Shown here one piece after another: positions 8,840 to 18,349 of a stretch of DNA of 64,000 nucleotides. Position numbers and translations under genes: made by a program. A model generated the notes under the pieces. It searched no databases. It worked only from the letters and a program-made list of their open reading frames with translations, and had not been told where the DNA came from. The stretch comes from a bacterium (GTDB lineage Bacteria > Bacillota > Clostridia > Lachnospirales > Lachnospiraceae), in contig SFRL01000002.1 in the NCBI GenBank assembly GCA_004562765.1, positions 1 through 64,000 of the forward strand. The letters run 5' to 3'. Within the stretch, counting starts at the first letter, position 1. Every line of letters starts with the position of its first letter.

Positions 8840-11787
8840 TAAAACAGATCCTCCAAATGTAAAAACATGTCTTCATCCTTTGTCAGTGTGTCTTCATTAC
8901 CGATCACGCACAGGCAGTCGTCTGACAATACACACTCCACCAGCGGCTCCAACGCACGTATATCTGCCGGAGTAGCCTGCAATACCTCATCGCGCTCTTT
9001 CTGTGCATCCGCATCTATCACTCCCGACAGGTATGCGCTCATAGAACGGATACCCTTTGTAGCAGGTGTCAAAGGCGCGTCAAGCGCACTGACCGTACCG
9101 ATGATATATTTCGTCATATCCCGCTCATCTGCGTCAAAGTCATGCAGATACGCCGGAATTCCGTCAAATACCTCATTTGTTTTTCTCAGGTTCGGATCCC
9201 TGTAAGAAGATAGATAGGAATCTCCATTGCGAGAGAAACCGCTCATGCAGCCGTAAGCTCCGCCCTGCACGCGGATGTTCAGCCACAGATAGTCATAGTT
9301 CATGATGGTCTTCAGAATCCGAAGTGCACCCGTATACGCGAATCCTGCCTTTTTAAAATTACCGCTTCTGGATACATACTGAATCTGCGCTGCATCCTTG
9401 AATCCCTCATTCTTCTTCTCACAATGTATCGTCAGCGCATCTTCCTGTTCTGCTTTTTCGGGAAGAACTGCCTTTAGTTTTTCAAGCTCCGGTGCAAGCG
9501 CATCACGTCCGGCTGCTTCTACCGTCTCGCTCACGATCAGATGCTCTGTCACAAACACATTTTTGATCAACTCTGCAAGCTTTTCGCGGAGTGATCCCAC
9601 ACGCTCCTTAAAGTTGCATTCCAGATCTGAGATCAGACGATACAATTCCACACCGCCTACTGCATCATTGAAATAGCCCGCCGGTGAAAAATAGGACATT
9701 GCACGTACCGCCGAAACCGCATGTCCGGCAGTTGTCATACTCATCTCCAGTCTGGATTTCACCTGTGCAAGGATCTCATACAGACGCTTCTCATCAGACA
9801 GATCTGTGCTGCACAATATCTCCCGGACCAGTTCCATCGCCTTGGAAAGCTGTGGTGCAAGCACCTTGACACAGACCTCATATCGCGCATCCAATCTGTT
9901 TTCGTCCTTTGCATCCACAAAAACATTCAGTGCGGAAGAGATGCCTCCGGTGTACAGATTGATCTCATTGGCGAGTTCACTGTAGCTGTAATTGGCGGTA
10001 TCCATATAACCAAGCACTGCCTTCAGCACACCCAGATACGGCAGGTCATCCGCGGACAGATGGTTCAGACCGAACAGAAGATCCACATAATAAATACCGT
10101 TTGTGGCGATATCGTGGTGCACGACCGGCAGTCCCGCCATGCTGCACTCCTCATTGTAAAAATGAGCTGCCTCCTTCTTCATGTCCGCCCGGGTCAGAAG
10201 CGGGATCTTCTCCAGATCCTCTTTGGGAGAAGGCTCAGCCTGGTATTCCTTCAGCTTTGCTGTGCGCTCCACAAGAGCCTGAAGCTCTGCTTCACTCAAT
10301 GTTGCCTTATAGTCTGCCAGCTTTTTCTCCAAAGCTTTATCATTTTCTGCCGTCAGTCCCTTTTTCGGACTGATCATCACAATTGATGCATGCGAATTGT
10401 CAAGCAGCCACTTTTTTACCAGTTCCTCAAAATATCCGCTTCCGCTCTCCGCCTGCTCACGCAGGAACGCAAATGTCTCTCCCGCCTCGAGATGCATAAA
10501 AGGCTCACTCTCATCGTAAAGCCAGCTGTCCATACACTGCAGACCGTAGATCAGCCCTTTCGGATAGGAGCCGAAGTCTGCCTCACGATACTTAAACTCT
10601 GCACTGTTAATACCTGCCAGAAGTGCTTTTTTACTGATACCGCCCTCGACCTGCTTTTTCAATGTCTCGTGGATCACCTGTACGAATCGTTCCTTGTCTG
10701 CCGTGTTCGCACTTTTTGCCACAATGGAAAAGATGGGCTGATAGGTAGAATTGTCGTACGAACTCATAATATCTTTGCCGATCCCTGCATCCAGCAGCGC
10801 CTGCTTCAACGGTGCTCCCGGTGCGCCCAGCAGCGCGTAATCCAGCACATCAAAGGCAAGATAATATTCCTTGTTCAACACCGTATCCACAGCTGCGTTG
10901 TATGCCAGATATGCGTTATCCTCCATAGACTCGCTGCTGGCGATCGGATAGTCCTTTGTGATCTCTATCGGCGCTGTAAACGGCTGTTGCCTCCGGATCT
11001 CGGAGTCAACCGGCTGCTTCTCATACTGTGACAGATAGTGTTCGTCGATCCATGCAAGCTTTTCTGCCATATCCATATCTCCATACAGATAAATGTAGGA
11101 ATTGCTCGGATGATAGTAACGTCTGTGAAAGTCCAGATACTGCTCATAGCTGAGTTCCGGGATCACCTCAGGATCACCGCCGGACTCATTTGCATAAGTC
11201 GTATCGGGAAACAGCGAATTCAGGATCACACGGTCAAGTACACCCTCCGGAGAGGAAAACGCGCCCTTCATCTCGTTGTACACGACACCGTTTAATGTGA
11301 TCGGCGCATTCACATCCTCCAATTCATAATGCCAGCCCTCCTGTAAAAAGATCTCCTCATATTTGTATATATTCGGATGGAAAACCGCGTCCAGATACAC
11401 GTGCATCAGATTCTGAAAATCCTTGTCGTTGCAACTTGCCACGGGATATATTGTCTTATCCGGATAGGTCATCGCATTTAAAAAAGTGTTCAGCGATCCC
11501 TTTGCCAGTTCCACAAATGGATCCTTGACCGGAAATTCATCTGAACCGCATAACACGGTATGCTCGATGATGTGGGGAACTCCGGTGGAGTCATCCACGG
11601 GCGTGCGGAATGCGATATAAAATACTTTATTCTCATCATCATTCTCAACCAGTGCCACCTTCGCACCGCTCTTTTTATGCCGAAGAAGTGTTCCCTTTGA
11701 ACCAAGATCCGTCAACTGCTCTTCACGGATCACTTCATAAGCGTTCAATTCTGATATCTGTCTGCTGTTCAATCCTGTGTCCTCCAA
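8839..11787 (-). CDS. M16C metallopeptidase (presequence protease/insulinase-like)
   Basis: 982 residues, the usual length of single-chain M16C enzymes made of four related domains. The inverted zinc motif H72-I-I-E75-H76 lies in the first domain, with the downstream glutamate in YNEMKGAF as the likely third ligand. M16C enzymes close around and degrade unfolded peptides. No signal peptide is seen, so the enzyme is probably cytosolic. It is the first gene of the unit with era, yqzL and recO, with a promoter at 11830-11858. Confidence 0.93.
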   Translation of the reverse strand: MEDTGLNSRQISELNAYEVIREEQLTDLGSKGTLLRHKKSGAKVALVENDDENKVFYIAFRTPVDDSTGVPHIIEHTVLCGSDEFPVKDPFVELAKGSLNTFLNAMTYPDKTIYPVASCNDKDFQNLMHVYLDAVFHPNIYKYEEIFLQEGWHYELEDVNAPITLNGVVYNEMKGAFSSPEGVLDRVILNSLFPDTTYANESGGDPEVIPELSYEQYLDFHRRYYHPSNSYIYLYGDMDMAEKLAWIDEHYLSQYEKQPVDSEIRRQQPFTAPIEITKDYPIASSESMEDNAYLAYNAAVDTVLNKEYYLAFDVLDYALLGAPGAPLKQALLDAGIGKDIMSSYDNSTYQPIFSIVAKSANTADKERFVQVIHETLKKQVEGGISKKALLAGINSAEFKYREADFGSYPKGLIYGLQCMDSWLYDESEPFMHLEAGETFAFLREQAESGSGYFEELVKKWLLDNSHASIVMISPKKGLTAENDKALEKKLADYKATLSEAELQALVERTAKLKEYQAEPSPKEDLEKIPLLTRADMKKEAAHFYNEECSMAGLPVVHHDIATNGIYYVDLLFGLNHLSADDLPYLGVLKAVLGYMDTANYSYSELANEINLYTGGISSALNVFVDAKDENRLDARYEVCVKVLAPQLSKAMELVREILCSTDLSDEKRLYEILAQVKSRLEMSMTTAGHAVSAVRAMSYFSPAGYFNDAVGGVELYRLISDLECNFKERVGSLREKLAELIKNVFVTEHLIVSETVEAAGRDALAPELEKLKAVLPEKAEQEDALTIHCEKKNEGFKDAAQIQYVSRSGNFKKAGFAYTGALRILKTIMNYDYLWLNIRVQGGAYGCMSGFSRNGDSYLSSYRDPNLRKTNEVFDGIPAYLHDFDADERDMTKYIIGTVSALDAPLTPATKGIRSMSAYLSGVIDADAQKERDEVLQATPADIRALEPLVECVLSDDCLCVIGNEDTLTKDEDMFLHLEDLF

Positions 11788-11829
11788 ATTCTTTTTGCCA
11801 TTATTTCAATTATTCCAATATTTCCAATA

Positions 11830-11858
11830 ATTATAATAGTATAACACTTTTCAGTCAC
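11830..11858 (-). promoter_or_regulatory. Putative sigma-A promoter of the M16-era-yqzL-recO unit
   Basis: GTGACT (11853-11858), 17-base spacer, perfect TATAAT (11830-11835), about 40 bases upstream of the M16 start codon. Confidence 0.55.
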
Positions 11859-11871
11859 GAAAAAAAGCAAA

Positions 11872-11904
11872 AAAACAGTCATCCCATCGCGGAATGACTG
11901 TTTT
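11872..11904 (-). terminator. Terminator of the cold-shock gene
   Basis: 11-bp stem AAAACAGTCAT/ATGACTGTTTT with an 11-base loop, followed on the minus strand by seven T and then a second T-run. It lies 28 bases past the csp stop and just before the M16 promoter. Confidence 0.85.
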
Positions 11905-11932
11905 CGTCTGCAAAACAAAATATTGTGGCAAA

Positions 11933-12136
11933 TTATGAAAGTCTGGTAACGTTTGCTGCCTGAGGTCCTTTTTCTCCCTCTACAACTTCGAACTCAACTT
12001 TCTCGCCATCCTTCAATTCCTTGAAGCCGTCCATATTCAGTGCTGAAAAATGAACAAATACTTCGTTGCCGGCTTCATCAGAAATAAATCCGTAGCCTTT
12101 TTTTGCATTAAACCACTTTACAGTTCCCTGCTGCAT
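11933..12136 (-). CDS. Cold-shock protein, CspA/CspB family
   Basis: 67 residues, a single cold-shock domain. RNP-1 KGYGFI and RNP-2 VFVHFSA are both intact. The start is the ATG at 12134-12136 after AGGAGGAAGTATT; an in-frame codon seven positions upstream has no ribosome site. Acts as a single-strand nucleic acid chaperone. Monocistronic, with its own promoter and terminator. A leader of about 75 bases is consistent with the post-transcriptional control known for csp genes. Confidence 0.96.
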   Translation of the reverse strand: MQQGTVKWFNAKKGYGFISDEAGNEVFVHFSALNMDGFKELKDGEKVEFEVVEGEKGPQAANVTRLS

Positions 12137-12217
12137 AATACTTCCTCCTAAACTCAATTAGATATTGCTTGGAATTTCACGACCTTTTTAGGTGCAGCTT
12201 TTTTAAATTCCTTACTC

Positions 12218-12246
12218 AACATAGCATGTTTTGGTAAATTTGTCAA
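12218..12246 (-). promoter_or_regulatory. Promoter of the cold-shock gene
   Basis: Perfect TTGACA (12241-12246), 17-base spacer, TATGTT (12218-12223). Confidence 0.65.
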
Positions 12247-12272
12247 TTCTTTTTGTTCAAAACTTCATTTTT

Positions 12273-13112
12273 TTATCTAACATGCACATCCAGCTGTGGG
12301 AACGCAATCTCAATGCCTGCCTCATCCAGCGCCAGCTTGATCTGTTCATTCAGCTCCCACTTCTCATCCCAGTATTCATCCGGTGTTGTCCAGACACGCA
12401 CCGCCAGTTTGATGCTGCTCTCCGCAAGTTCCCAGACAAGTATCTCCACCGGTTCACTCTGCATACGGTGTGTCGAATGCTCTGCCACCTGCCGGAGCAC
12501 CTGTTTTGCCCGCTGCAGATCGGCATCATAGGCGATATCCACCAGAATATCCAGCCTGCGGACACCGCTCTTGGTCAGATTCGTAATACTGTTATTTGCA
12601 AGTGTGCCATTGGGAATCACGATCAGTTTCTGTTCCGCGGTCTGAAGCGTTGTATAAAAAATCGAAATTTCTTTGACTTCACCCTCATTGTTTCCTGTGC
12701 CGTCAATGATATAATCGCCTACCGTAAACGGCTTCAGCAGCAAGATCAGTACACCTCCCGCAAAGTTGGAGAGACTTCCCTGTAGAGCCAAACCAAGTGT
12801 CAATCCGGCGGACCCGAGCACTGCTACAACGGATGCTGTCGTTACTCCGAAAAATCCCAGGATCATTAGGATCAGCACAAAATAACCCGCAACCTTGGCA
12901 ATCGCATCCAAAAACTGCTGCACACCCTCATCTACATTATGGCGACTGAGCACCTTCTTTAACAACCTGCGCAGCCATTTAATGATCCGCACTCCGATCG
13001 CATAGACAATGACAGCACCGATCACAGACAGCGCAAAATTGATCAGCGAAGGTCCCAGTTTTCTTAAATATGTTTCCAAAATAGACAGATCTTCTGTCTC
13101 AATCGTCAGCAT
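12273..13112 (-). CDS. Small-conductance mechanosensitive channel, MscS family
   Basis: 279 residues from the ATG at 13110-13112, seven bases after AGGAG; an ATG two codons earlier sits too close to the site. Three hydrophobic segments: about 20-45, 70-90 and the pore helix with GLTLGLALQGSLSNFAGG, followed by the cytoplasmic beta domain (KPFTVGDYI, VIPNGTLANNSITN) and C-terminal alpha/beta domain. Releases osmolytes on hypo-osmotic shock. Last gene of the leuB-to-mscS run, 13 bases after the DUF1015 stop. A link to the biosynthetic genes is positional only. Confidence 0.93.
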   Translation of the reverse strand: MLTIETEDLSILETYLRKLGPSLINFALSVIGAVIVYAIGVRIIKWLRRLLKKVLSRHNVDEGVQQFLDAIAKVAGYFVLILMILGFFGVTTASVVAVLGSAGLTLGLALQGSLSNFAGGVLILLLKPFTVGDYIIDGTGNNEGEVKEISIFYTTLQTAEQKLIVIPNGTLANNSITNLTKSGVRRLDILVDIAYDADLQRAKQVLRQVAEHSTHRMQSEPVEILVWELAESSIKLAVRVWTTPDEYWDEKWELNEQIKLALDEAGIEIAFPQLDVHVR

Positions 13113-13125
13113 AGACATACTCCTG

Positions 13126-14367
13126 TTAAATCTCGTGAATAAACAGACCACTGCGCAGCTTTGGCTCAAACCACGTTGATTTCGGCGGCATCAAAAGCCC
13201 TGCATCGGCCACTGCAAACAGCTCCTGAATATCTGTGGGATACATGGCAAATGCACAGACGCAGTCACCGTCCGCACTGCAGCGCCGCTCCAGTTCATCC
13301 AGCCCTCGGATGCCACCCACAAAGTCAATGCGCTTATCAGTCTTCGGATCACCGATGCCCAGCACCGGTGCCAGCAGCATCTCCTGCAGTAAAGACACAT
13401 CCAGTCCCTTCACGGGATCTGTGCTGCGGTCAGCCTCCCTGATTGTGCAAAGATACCAGTTTCCGTTCAGATACAGGGAAAAATCACCTTTTTTACCGGG
13501 TTTTCTGTCTTCCTTTGCCACCTGCTTCACGACAAAGAGTTCCTGTACCTTTTCCAGAAATGCTTCGCCGGAAAGTCCGTTCAGATCCTTCACCACACGG
13601 TTGTAGTCCATGATCATCAGCTCCTCATCCGGGAATAATACAGACAGGAAATAGTTAAATTCCTCGGAACCGTCATAATCGGGATGCTCCGCTCTGCGTT
13701 TCAGCCCTACTTTAACCGCAGACGCCGCACGGTGATGCCCGTCTGCAATATAAATCTCGCCGATGCTGTCAAATGCCCCGCGGATCGCAAGGATGTCATC
13801 TTCTGCATTGGTCACCCACACGCGGTGTCTGATGCCGTCCTCCGACGTAAAATCATACACAGCCGCTGTCTGTTTGGTCTTTGCAACGATCTCACGTATC
13901 ACCGCATTTGCGCGGTAAGCAAGAAAGATCGGACCAGTCTGCGCATTGCAGCTGTCCACGTGATGAATACGGTCAGCCTCCTTGTCAGCTCTCGTATTTT
14001 CATGCTTTTTGATGACCTGATTTTCATAGTCATCGATGGAAGCACATGCCACGATACCGGTCTGCACACGCCCGTCCATCGTCAGCTCATAAATATAATA
14101 GCAGGGGGCATCCTCCCGCAGGAAATCTCCTTTTTCAATCTTCTCCCAGAGCAGATCATGCGCTTTCTCATAGACGCACTCCGCATAGGTATCGACGGAA
14201 TCATCAAACTGCGTCTCTGCCCGGTCGATATTTAAGAAGGAGTCCGGATTGCCTTTGACAGCCTCCTTTGCCTCCTGTCTGTTGTACACATCATAAGGCA
14301 AAGCGGCGATCGCCGCCGCTTTGTCAGGAATCGGGCGAATCGCCCGGAAAGGTCTGATATTTGCCAT
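13126..14367 (-). CDS. DUF1015 family protein
   Basis: 413 residues, starting MANIRPFRAIRP at an ATG that overlaps the serA stop (TAATG). The hallmark YIADGHHRAASAV lies near the middle. The family is widespread in clostridia and in Bacteroidetes and commonly sits beside serA and serC, as here; the biochemical role is not established, and a role in serine or phosphoserine metabolism is an inference from neighbourhood. No signal peptide or membrane segment. Confidence 0.9.
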   Translation of the reverse strand: MANIRPFRAIRPIPDKAAAIAALPYDVYNRQEAKEAVKGNPDSFLNIDRAETQFDDSVDTYAECVYEKAHDLLWEKIEKGDFLREDAPCYYIYELTMDGRVQTGIVACASIDDYENQVIKKHENTRADKEADRIHHVDSCNAQTGPIFLAYRANAVIREIVAKTKQTAAVYDFTSEDGIRHRVWVTNAEDDILAIRGAFDSIGEIYIADGHHRAASAVKVGLKRRAEHPDYDGSEEFNYFLSVLFPDEELMIMDYNRVVKDLNGLSGEAFLEKVQELFVVKQVAKEDRKPGKKGDFSLYLNGNWYLCTIREADRSTDPVKGLDVSLLQEMLLAPVLGIGDPKTDKRIDFVGGIRGLDELERRCSADGDCVCAFAMYPTDIQELFAVADAGLLMPPKSTWFEPKLRSGLFIHEI

Positions 14368-15530
14368 TATTTGATCACCCTTGCCTTGAACACACCGGGA
14401 AGTGCGCACATTTTCTCGATCACATCTACGGGAACAGGTGCATCCACATCCATCATCGTATATGCATAGTCACCCTTACTCTTGTTTGACATGTTGTCGA
14501 TATTTACACCGGCATCGCCAAGCAATGCAGTGAAGCTTCCGATCGTACCCTTCTCATTCTTGTGAAGGAATGCGACACGGCCTGCGGTCTGGCAGACACC
14601 CATATCACAGTTCGGATAGTTAACAGAATTCTTAATGTTTCCGTTCTCCATATAATCACGGATCTCCTGCACTGCCATCACTGCACAGTTGTCCTCAGAC
14701 TCCTCGGTGGAAGCTCCAAGATGCGGGCTTACGATACATCCCGGCTTGCCAACTGTAGTCGGATTCGGGAAATCGGATACGTACTTGCGGATCTTGCCCT
14801 CTGCAAGCGCCTTTACCATTGCCTCCTCGTCTACGAGCAGATCTCTGGCGAAGTTTAATACAACTGCGGTAGGCTTCATCATGGCGATCGCCTCTGCACC
14901 GATCATCTTCTTTGTGGCATCCATAAGCGGCACATGTACGGTAATGTAATCACACTCCTTATAGATCGTCTCCAGATCGCTGATATGCTTGACATCACGT
15001 GATAAACTCCATGCAGCGTTGACAGAGATATAGGGATCATAGCCGTATACTTCCATGCCAAAATGTCTTGCAGTGTTTGCAACCTTGATACCGATCGCAC
15101 CAAGTCCGATGACACCCAGCTTTTTGCCGGCAAGCTCTGTACCGGCGAAATTCTTTTTCTGCTTCTCAGCTATCTTTGCAATATCTGCATTGTCTGCCTC
15201 GGAAGCACACCAGTTGATGCCTCCGACCACGTCACGGGCTGCCAGTAGCATGCCTGCAAATACAAGCTCTTTCACACCGTTTGCATTGGCACCGGGTGTA
15301 TTAAACACAACGATACCTTTTTCTGCACATTTGTCTAACGGGATGTTGTTGACTCCGGCACCGGCTCTTGCCACTGCCTCCAAAGAATCGGGAAGTTCCA
15401 GCTCATGCATGGATGCAGAGCGCACAAGCACTGCCTGCGCATCCTTTAACTCCTCCACTTTTTTGTAATCTTCGGTCAGCAGGTCAAGTCCCACACCTGC
15501 GATCGGATTTAAACAAGTATAATTAAACAT
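14367..15530 (-). CDS. serA: D-3-phosphoglycerate dehydrogenase
   Basis: 387 residues from MFNYTCLNPIAGVG; an ATG three codons upstream (15537-15539), inside the last codons of serC, is an alternative start and sits only three bases after GAGGAGG. First step of serine synthesis, oxidising 3-phosphoglycerate with NAD. Substrate domain, then Rossmann domain with GVIGLGAIG, then a short C-terminal ACT domain (about 320-387), the probable serine sensor. Directly follows serC. Confidence 0.94.
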   Translation of the reverse strand: MFNYTCLNPIAGVGLDLLTEDYKKVEELKDAQAVLVRSASMHELELPDSLEAVARAGAGVNNIPLDKCAEKGIVVFNTPGANANGVKELVFAGMLLAARDVVGGINWCASEADNADIAKIAEKQKKNFAGTELAGKKLGVIGLGAIGIKVANTARHFGMEVYGYDPYISVNAAWSLSRDVKHISDLETIYKECDYITVHVPLMDATKKMIGAEAIAMMKPTAVVLNFARDLLVDEEAMVKALAEGKIRKYVSDFPNPTTVGKPGCIVSPHLGASTEESEDNCAVMAVQEIRDYMENGNIKNSVNYPNCDMGVCQTAGRVAFLHKNEKGTIGSFTALLGDAGVNIDNMSNKSKGDYAYTMMDVDAPVPVDVIEKMCALPGVFKARVIK

Positions 15531-15531
15531 T

Positions 15532-16614
15532 TTAAGCATTTTCCTCCTCAAACTTCTTCATAAACGCAACCAGCTTCTCCACACCCTCGATCGGCATTGC
15601 ATTGTAGATAGATGCACGCATACCGCCGACGGTACGGTGTCCTTTCAGGTTCTCAAAGCCCGCTGCCTTTGCCTCTGCGACAAACTTTGCATCCAGATCC
15701 GCATCTCCTGTCACGAACGGCACATTCATCAGAGAACGATCTTCCTTGCGGACAGTTCCCTTGAACAGTTTACTCTGATCCAGAAAATCATAGAGGATCT
15801 TTGCCTTTTTCTCATTGTGCTCCTTCATTGCCTGCAGACCACCCATCTTCTTGATCCACTTGAACACTTTTCCGCAGATGTAGATACCATAGCAGGGAGG
15901 TGTATTGTAAAGGCTGTCGTTGTCTGCCTGTGTCTTATATTTTAACATGGTCGGCGTTCCCGGCAGAACATCATCACGGATCAGATCCTCGCGGATGATC
16001 GCGATCACAACACCTGCAGGTCCTACATTCTTCTGTACGCCGCCGTAGATCACAGCATACTTTGACACATCAACAGGCTCAGATAAGAAGCAGGAAGATA
16101 CATCCGCTACCAGATCCACGCCCTTGGTGTTCGGCAGTGTCTTATACTTGGTTCCATAGATCGTATTGTTCTCACAGATATATACATAATCCATATCATC
16201 CGTGATCGGCAGATCAGAGCAATCCGGAATGTAGGAAAATGTCTCATCTGCGGAAGATGCCAGCTCTACTGCCTCACCATACATCTTTGCCTCCTGATAA
16301 GCCTTCTTTGCCCACTGTCCGGTAATGATATATCCTGCCTTCTTATTTTTCATCAGATTCATAGGGATTGCTGCAAACTGCTGAGATGCACCGCCCTGTA
16401 AAAACAGCACTTTATAATTATCGGGAATGTTCATCAGATCACGGATATCCGCCTCTGCCTCCTTGATGATCTGGTCATACACCTTGGAACGATGTGACAT
16501 CTCCATAACGGACATTCCGCAGCCCTTATAGTCAAGCATCTCGTCTGCTGCTTCCTTTAACACTTCCTCCGGTAATACTGCCGGTCCTGCAGAAAAATTG
16601 TATACTCTGCTCAT
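15532..16614 (-). CDS. serC: Phosphoserine aminotransferase
   Basis: 360 residues, full length. PLP enzyme that converts 3-phosphohydroxypyruvate and glutamate to phosphoserine. The start MSRVYNFSAGPAVLPEEVL is diagnostic, and the PLP-lysine segment YGGVQKNVGPAG is present. GAGGAGGATATTACA precedes the ATG. Lies 27 bases after ilvB and one base before the chosen serA start. serB (phosphoserine phosphatase) is not in the window. Confidence 0.97.
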   Translation of the reverse strand: MSRVYNFSAGPAVLPEEVLKEAADEMLDYKGCGMSVMEMSHRSKVYDQIIKEAEADIRDLMNIPDNYKVLFLQGGASQQFAAIPMNLMKNKKAGYIITGQWAKKAYQEAKMYGEAVELASSADETFSYIPDCSDLPITDDMDYVYICENNTIYGTKYKTLPNTKGVDLVADVSSCFLSEPVDVSKYAVIYGGVQKNVGPAGVVIAIIREDLIRDDVLPGTPTMLKYKTQADNDSLYNTPPCYGIYICGKVFKWIKKMGGLQAMKEHNEKKAKILYDFLDQSKLFKGTVRKEDRSLMNVPFVTGDADLDAKFVAEAKAAGFENLKGHRTVGGMRASIYNAMPIEGVEKLVAFMKKFEEENA

Positions 16615-16641
16615 TGTAATATCCTCCTCGTAATTAAAATT

Positions 16642-18327
16642 CTAATTTGTCTTGTTTTTCAGATCCTCACCGGTAAATGCTTCGCTGATCGGCGCGCCCG
16701 GTGCCACCATCGGCCATACCTTGTCATCACAGTCGATAATTGCATCAATCACCACCGGTCCCGGTGTCGCAAGCGCCTTTGCAAAGGCTTCATCAAATTC
16801 TTCTCTGGTCGTCGCGCGAAGTCCGGTTGCACCCATCGCCTCTGCAAGCTTCACGTAATCCACACCGTCATCCAGCACGGTTGCGGAATAATGCTGATTG
16901 TAAAACAGGTCCTGCCACTGGCGCACCATGCCGAGTACATGGTTGTTTACGATCACCTCTATGAGAGGCAGCTTCTGTCTCGCCGCCGTAGCGATCTCAT
17001 TCATATTCATGCGGAAGCATCCGTCACCGGCAAAGTTTACAACCTGCTTATCGGGATTCGCTACCTGTGCGCCGATCGCAGCGCCCAGTCCGTAACCCAT
17101 CGTGCCCAGACCACCGGAGGTCAGAAGCGTGCGGGGCTTGCTATATTTATAATACTGCGCTGCCCACATCTGGTGCTGCCCAACTTCTGTGACGATGATC
17201 GCATCACCTTTCGTCTGCTTGTAGATCTGTTCCATCATATACGGACCGCTCAGTCCGGTATCTGCATATTTCAGCGGATATTTTTCCTTGAGTCCGGCAA
17301 TATATTCCAACCACTCGCTGTGATCCTGCTGCTCTAACTGATCGTTGAGTTTTGACAGTATCTCTTTTGCATCACCGATGACACTGGCGGTCACAGGAAT
17401 ATTTTTATTAACCTCTGCCGCATCGATATCGATCTGTATGATCTTTGCCTTGCGCGCAAATTTGTTTGCATTTCCGATCACGCGGTCAGAAAAGCGCGCC
17501 CCGACAACAACGAGCAGATCACATTCACTGACCCCGAAATTTGACACCTTTGTGCCGTGCATTCCAAGCATTCCAGTATAGAGCGGATCTGTGCCGTCAA
17601 ATGCGCCTTTTCCCATAAGGGAATCACAGACCGGTGCCTGCATCAGCGACACGAATCTTTTCAGTTCCTCGGACGCACCTGAGATCACAGCACCTCCGCC
17701 CACAAAAATATACGGTTTTTTCGCCTTTTTCATATACGAAATTGCCGTCTCGATCTCCTTCTCCGAGATCGGATGTGCACTGCGCGGTGTCTGTTCTATC
17801 GTAACCGACTCGTAATCCGTTTTATTTGCGGTCACATCCTTGGGTACATCCACAAGTACCGGTCCCGGTCTGCCTTTCTTTGCAATCGAAAATGCACGTC
17901 GGATCGTTGCTGCCAGATCGCTGACATCCTTGACAATAAAGTTGTGTTTTGTGATCGGCATTGTCACACCGGTAATATCAATTTCCTGAAAGCTGTCCTT
18001 ACCGAGCAGCGAAACACCCACATTACAGGTGATCGCAACCATCGGGACAGAATCCATATAAGCCGTTGCAATACCGGTGACCAGATTGGTTGCACCCGGT
18101 CCGGAGGTCGCAAGGCACACACCGACCTTGCCGGTGCTTCTCGCATAACCGTCCGCCGCATGGCTTGCCCCCTGTTCATGGGAGGTCAGAATATGTCTGA
18201 TTTCATCACTATGCTTATATAACTCATCATATACATTTAAGATCGCACCGCCCGGATAGCCGAATACCGTATCCACGCCCTGCTCCTTTAAACACTCTAT
18301 GATGATCTCTGCGCCTGTGAGCTGCAT
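16642..18327 (-). CDS. ilvB: Acetolactate synthase, large (catalytic) subunit
   Basis: 561 residues. ThDP enzyme that joins two pyruvates (or pyruvate and 2-oxobutyrate) in valine, leucine and isoleucine synthesis. N-terminal ThDP-binding PYR domain with the catalytic glutamate in SHEQGASHAADGYAR, middle domain, and C-terminal PP domain with the ThDP/Mg motif GDGCFRMNMNE and a downstream NN. The start has a GGGGAAG site. No ilvN regulatory subunit gene is adjacent, which is unusual for a biosynthetic ALS operon; it may be elsewhere in the genome. Confidence 0.95.
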   Translation of the reverse strand: MQLTGAEIIIECLKEQGVDTVFGYPGGAILNVYDELYKHSDEIRHILTSHEQGASHAADGYARSTGKVGVCLATSGPGATNLVTGIATAYMDSVPMVAITCNVGVSLLGKDSFQEIDITGVTMPITKHNFIVKDVSDLAATIRRAFSIAKKGRPGPVLVDVPKDVTANKTDYESVTIEQTPRSAHPISEKEIETAISYMKKAKKPYIFVGGGAVISGASEELKRFVSLMQAPVCDSLMGKGAFDGTDPLYTGMLGMHGTKVSNFGVSECDLLVVVGARFSDRVIGNANKFARKAKIIQIDIDAAEVNKNIPVTASVIGDAKEILSKLNDQLEQQDHSEWLEYIAGLKEKYPLKYADTGLSGPYMMEQIYKQTKGDAIIVTEVGQHQMWAAQYYKYSKPRTLLTSGGLGTMGYGLGAAIGAQVANPDKQVVNFAGDGCFRMNMNEIATAARQKLPLIEVIVNNHVLGMVRQWQDLFYNQHYSATVLDDGVDYVKLAEAMGATGLRATTREEFDEAFAKALATPGPVVIDAIIDCDDKVWPMVAPGAPISEAFTGEDLKNKTN

Positions 18328-18349
18328 GTTTCTTCCCCTTTACTAAGTA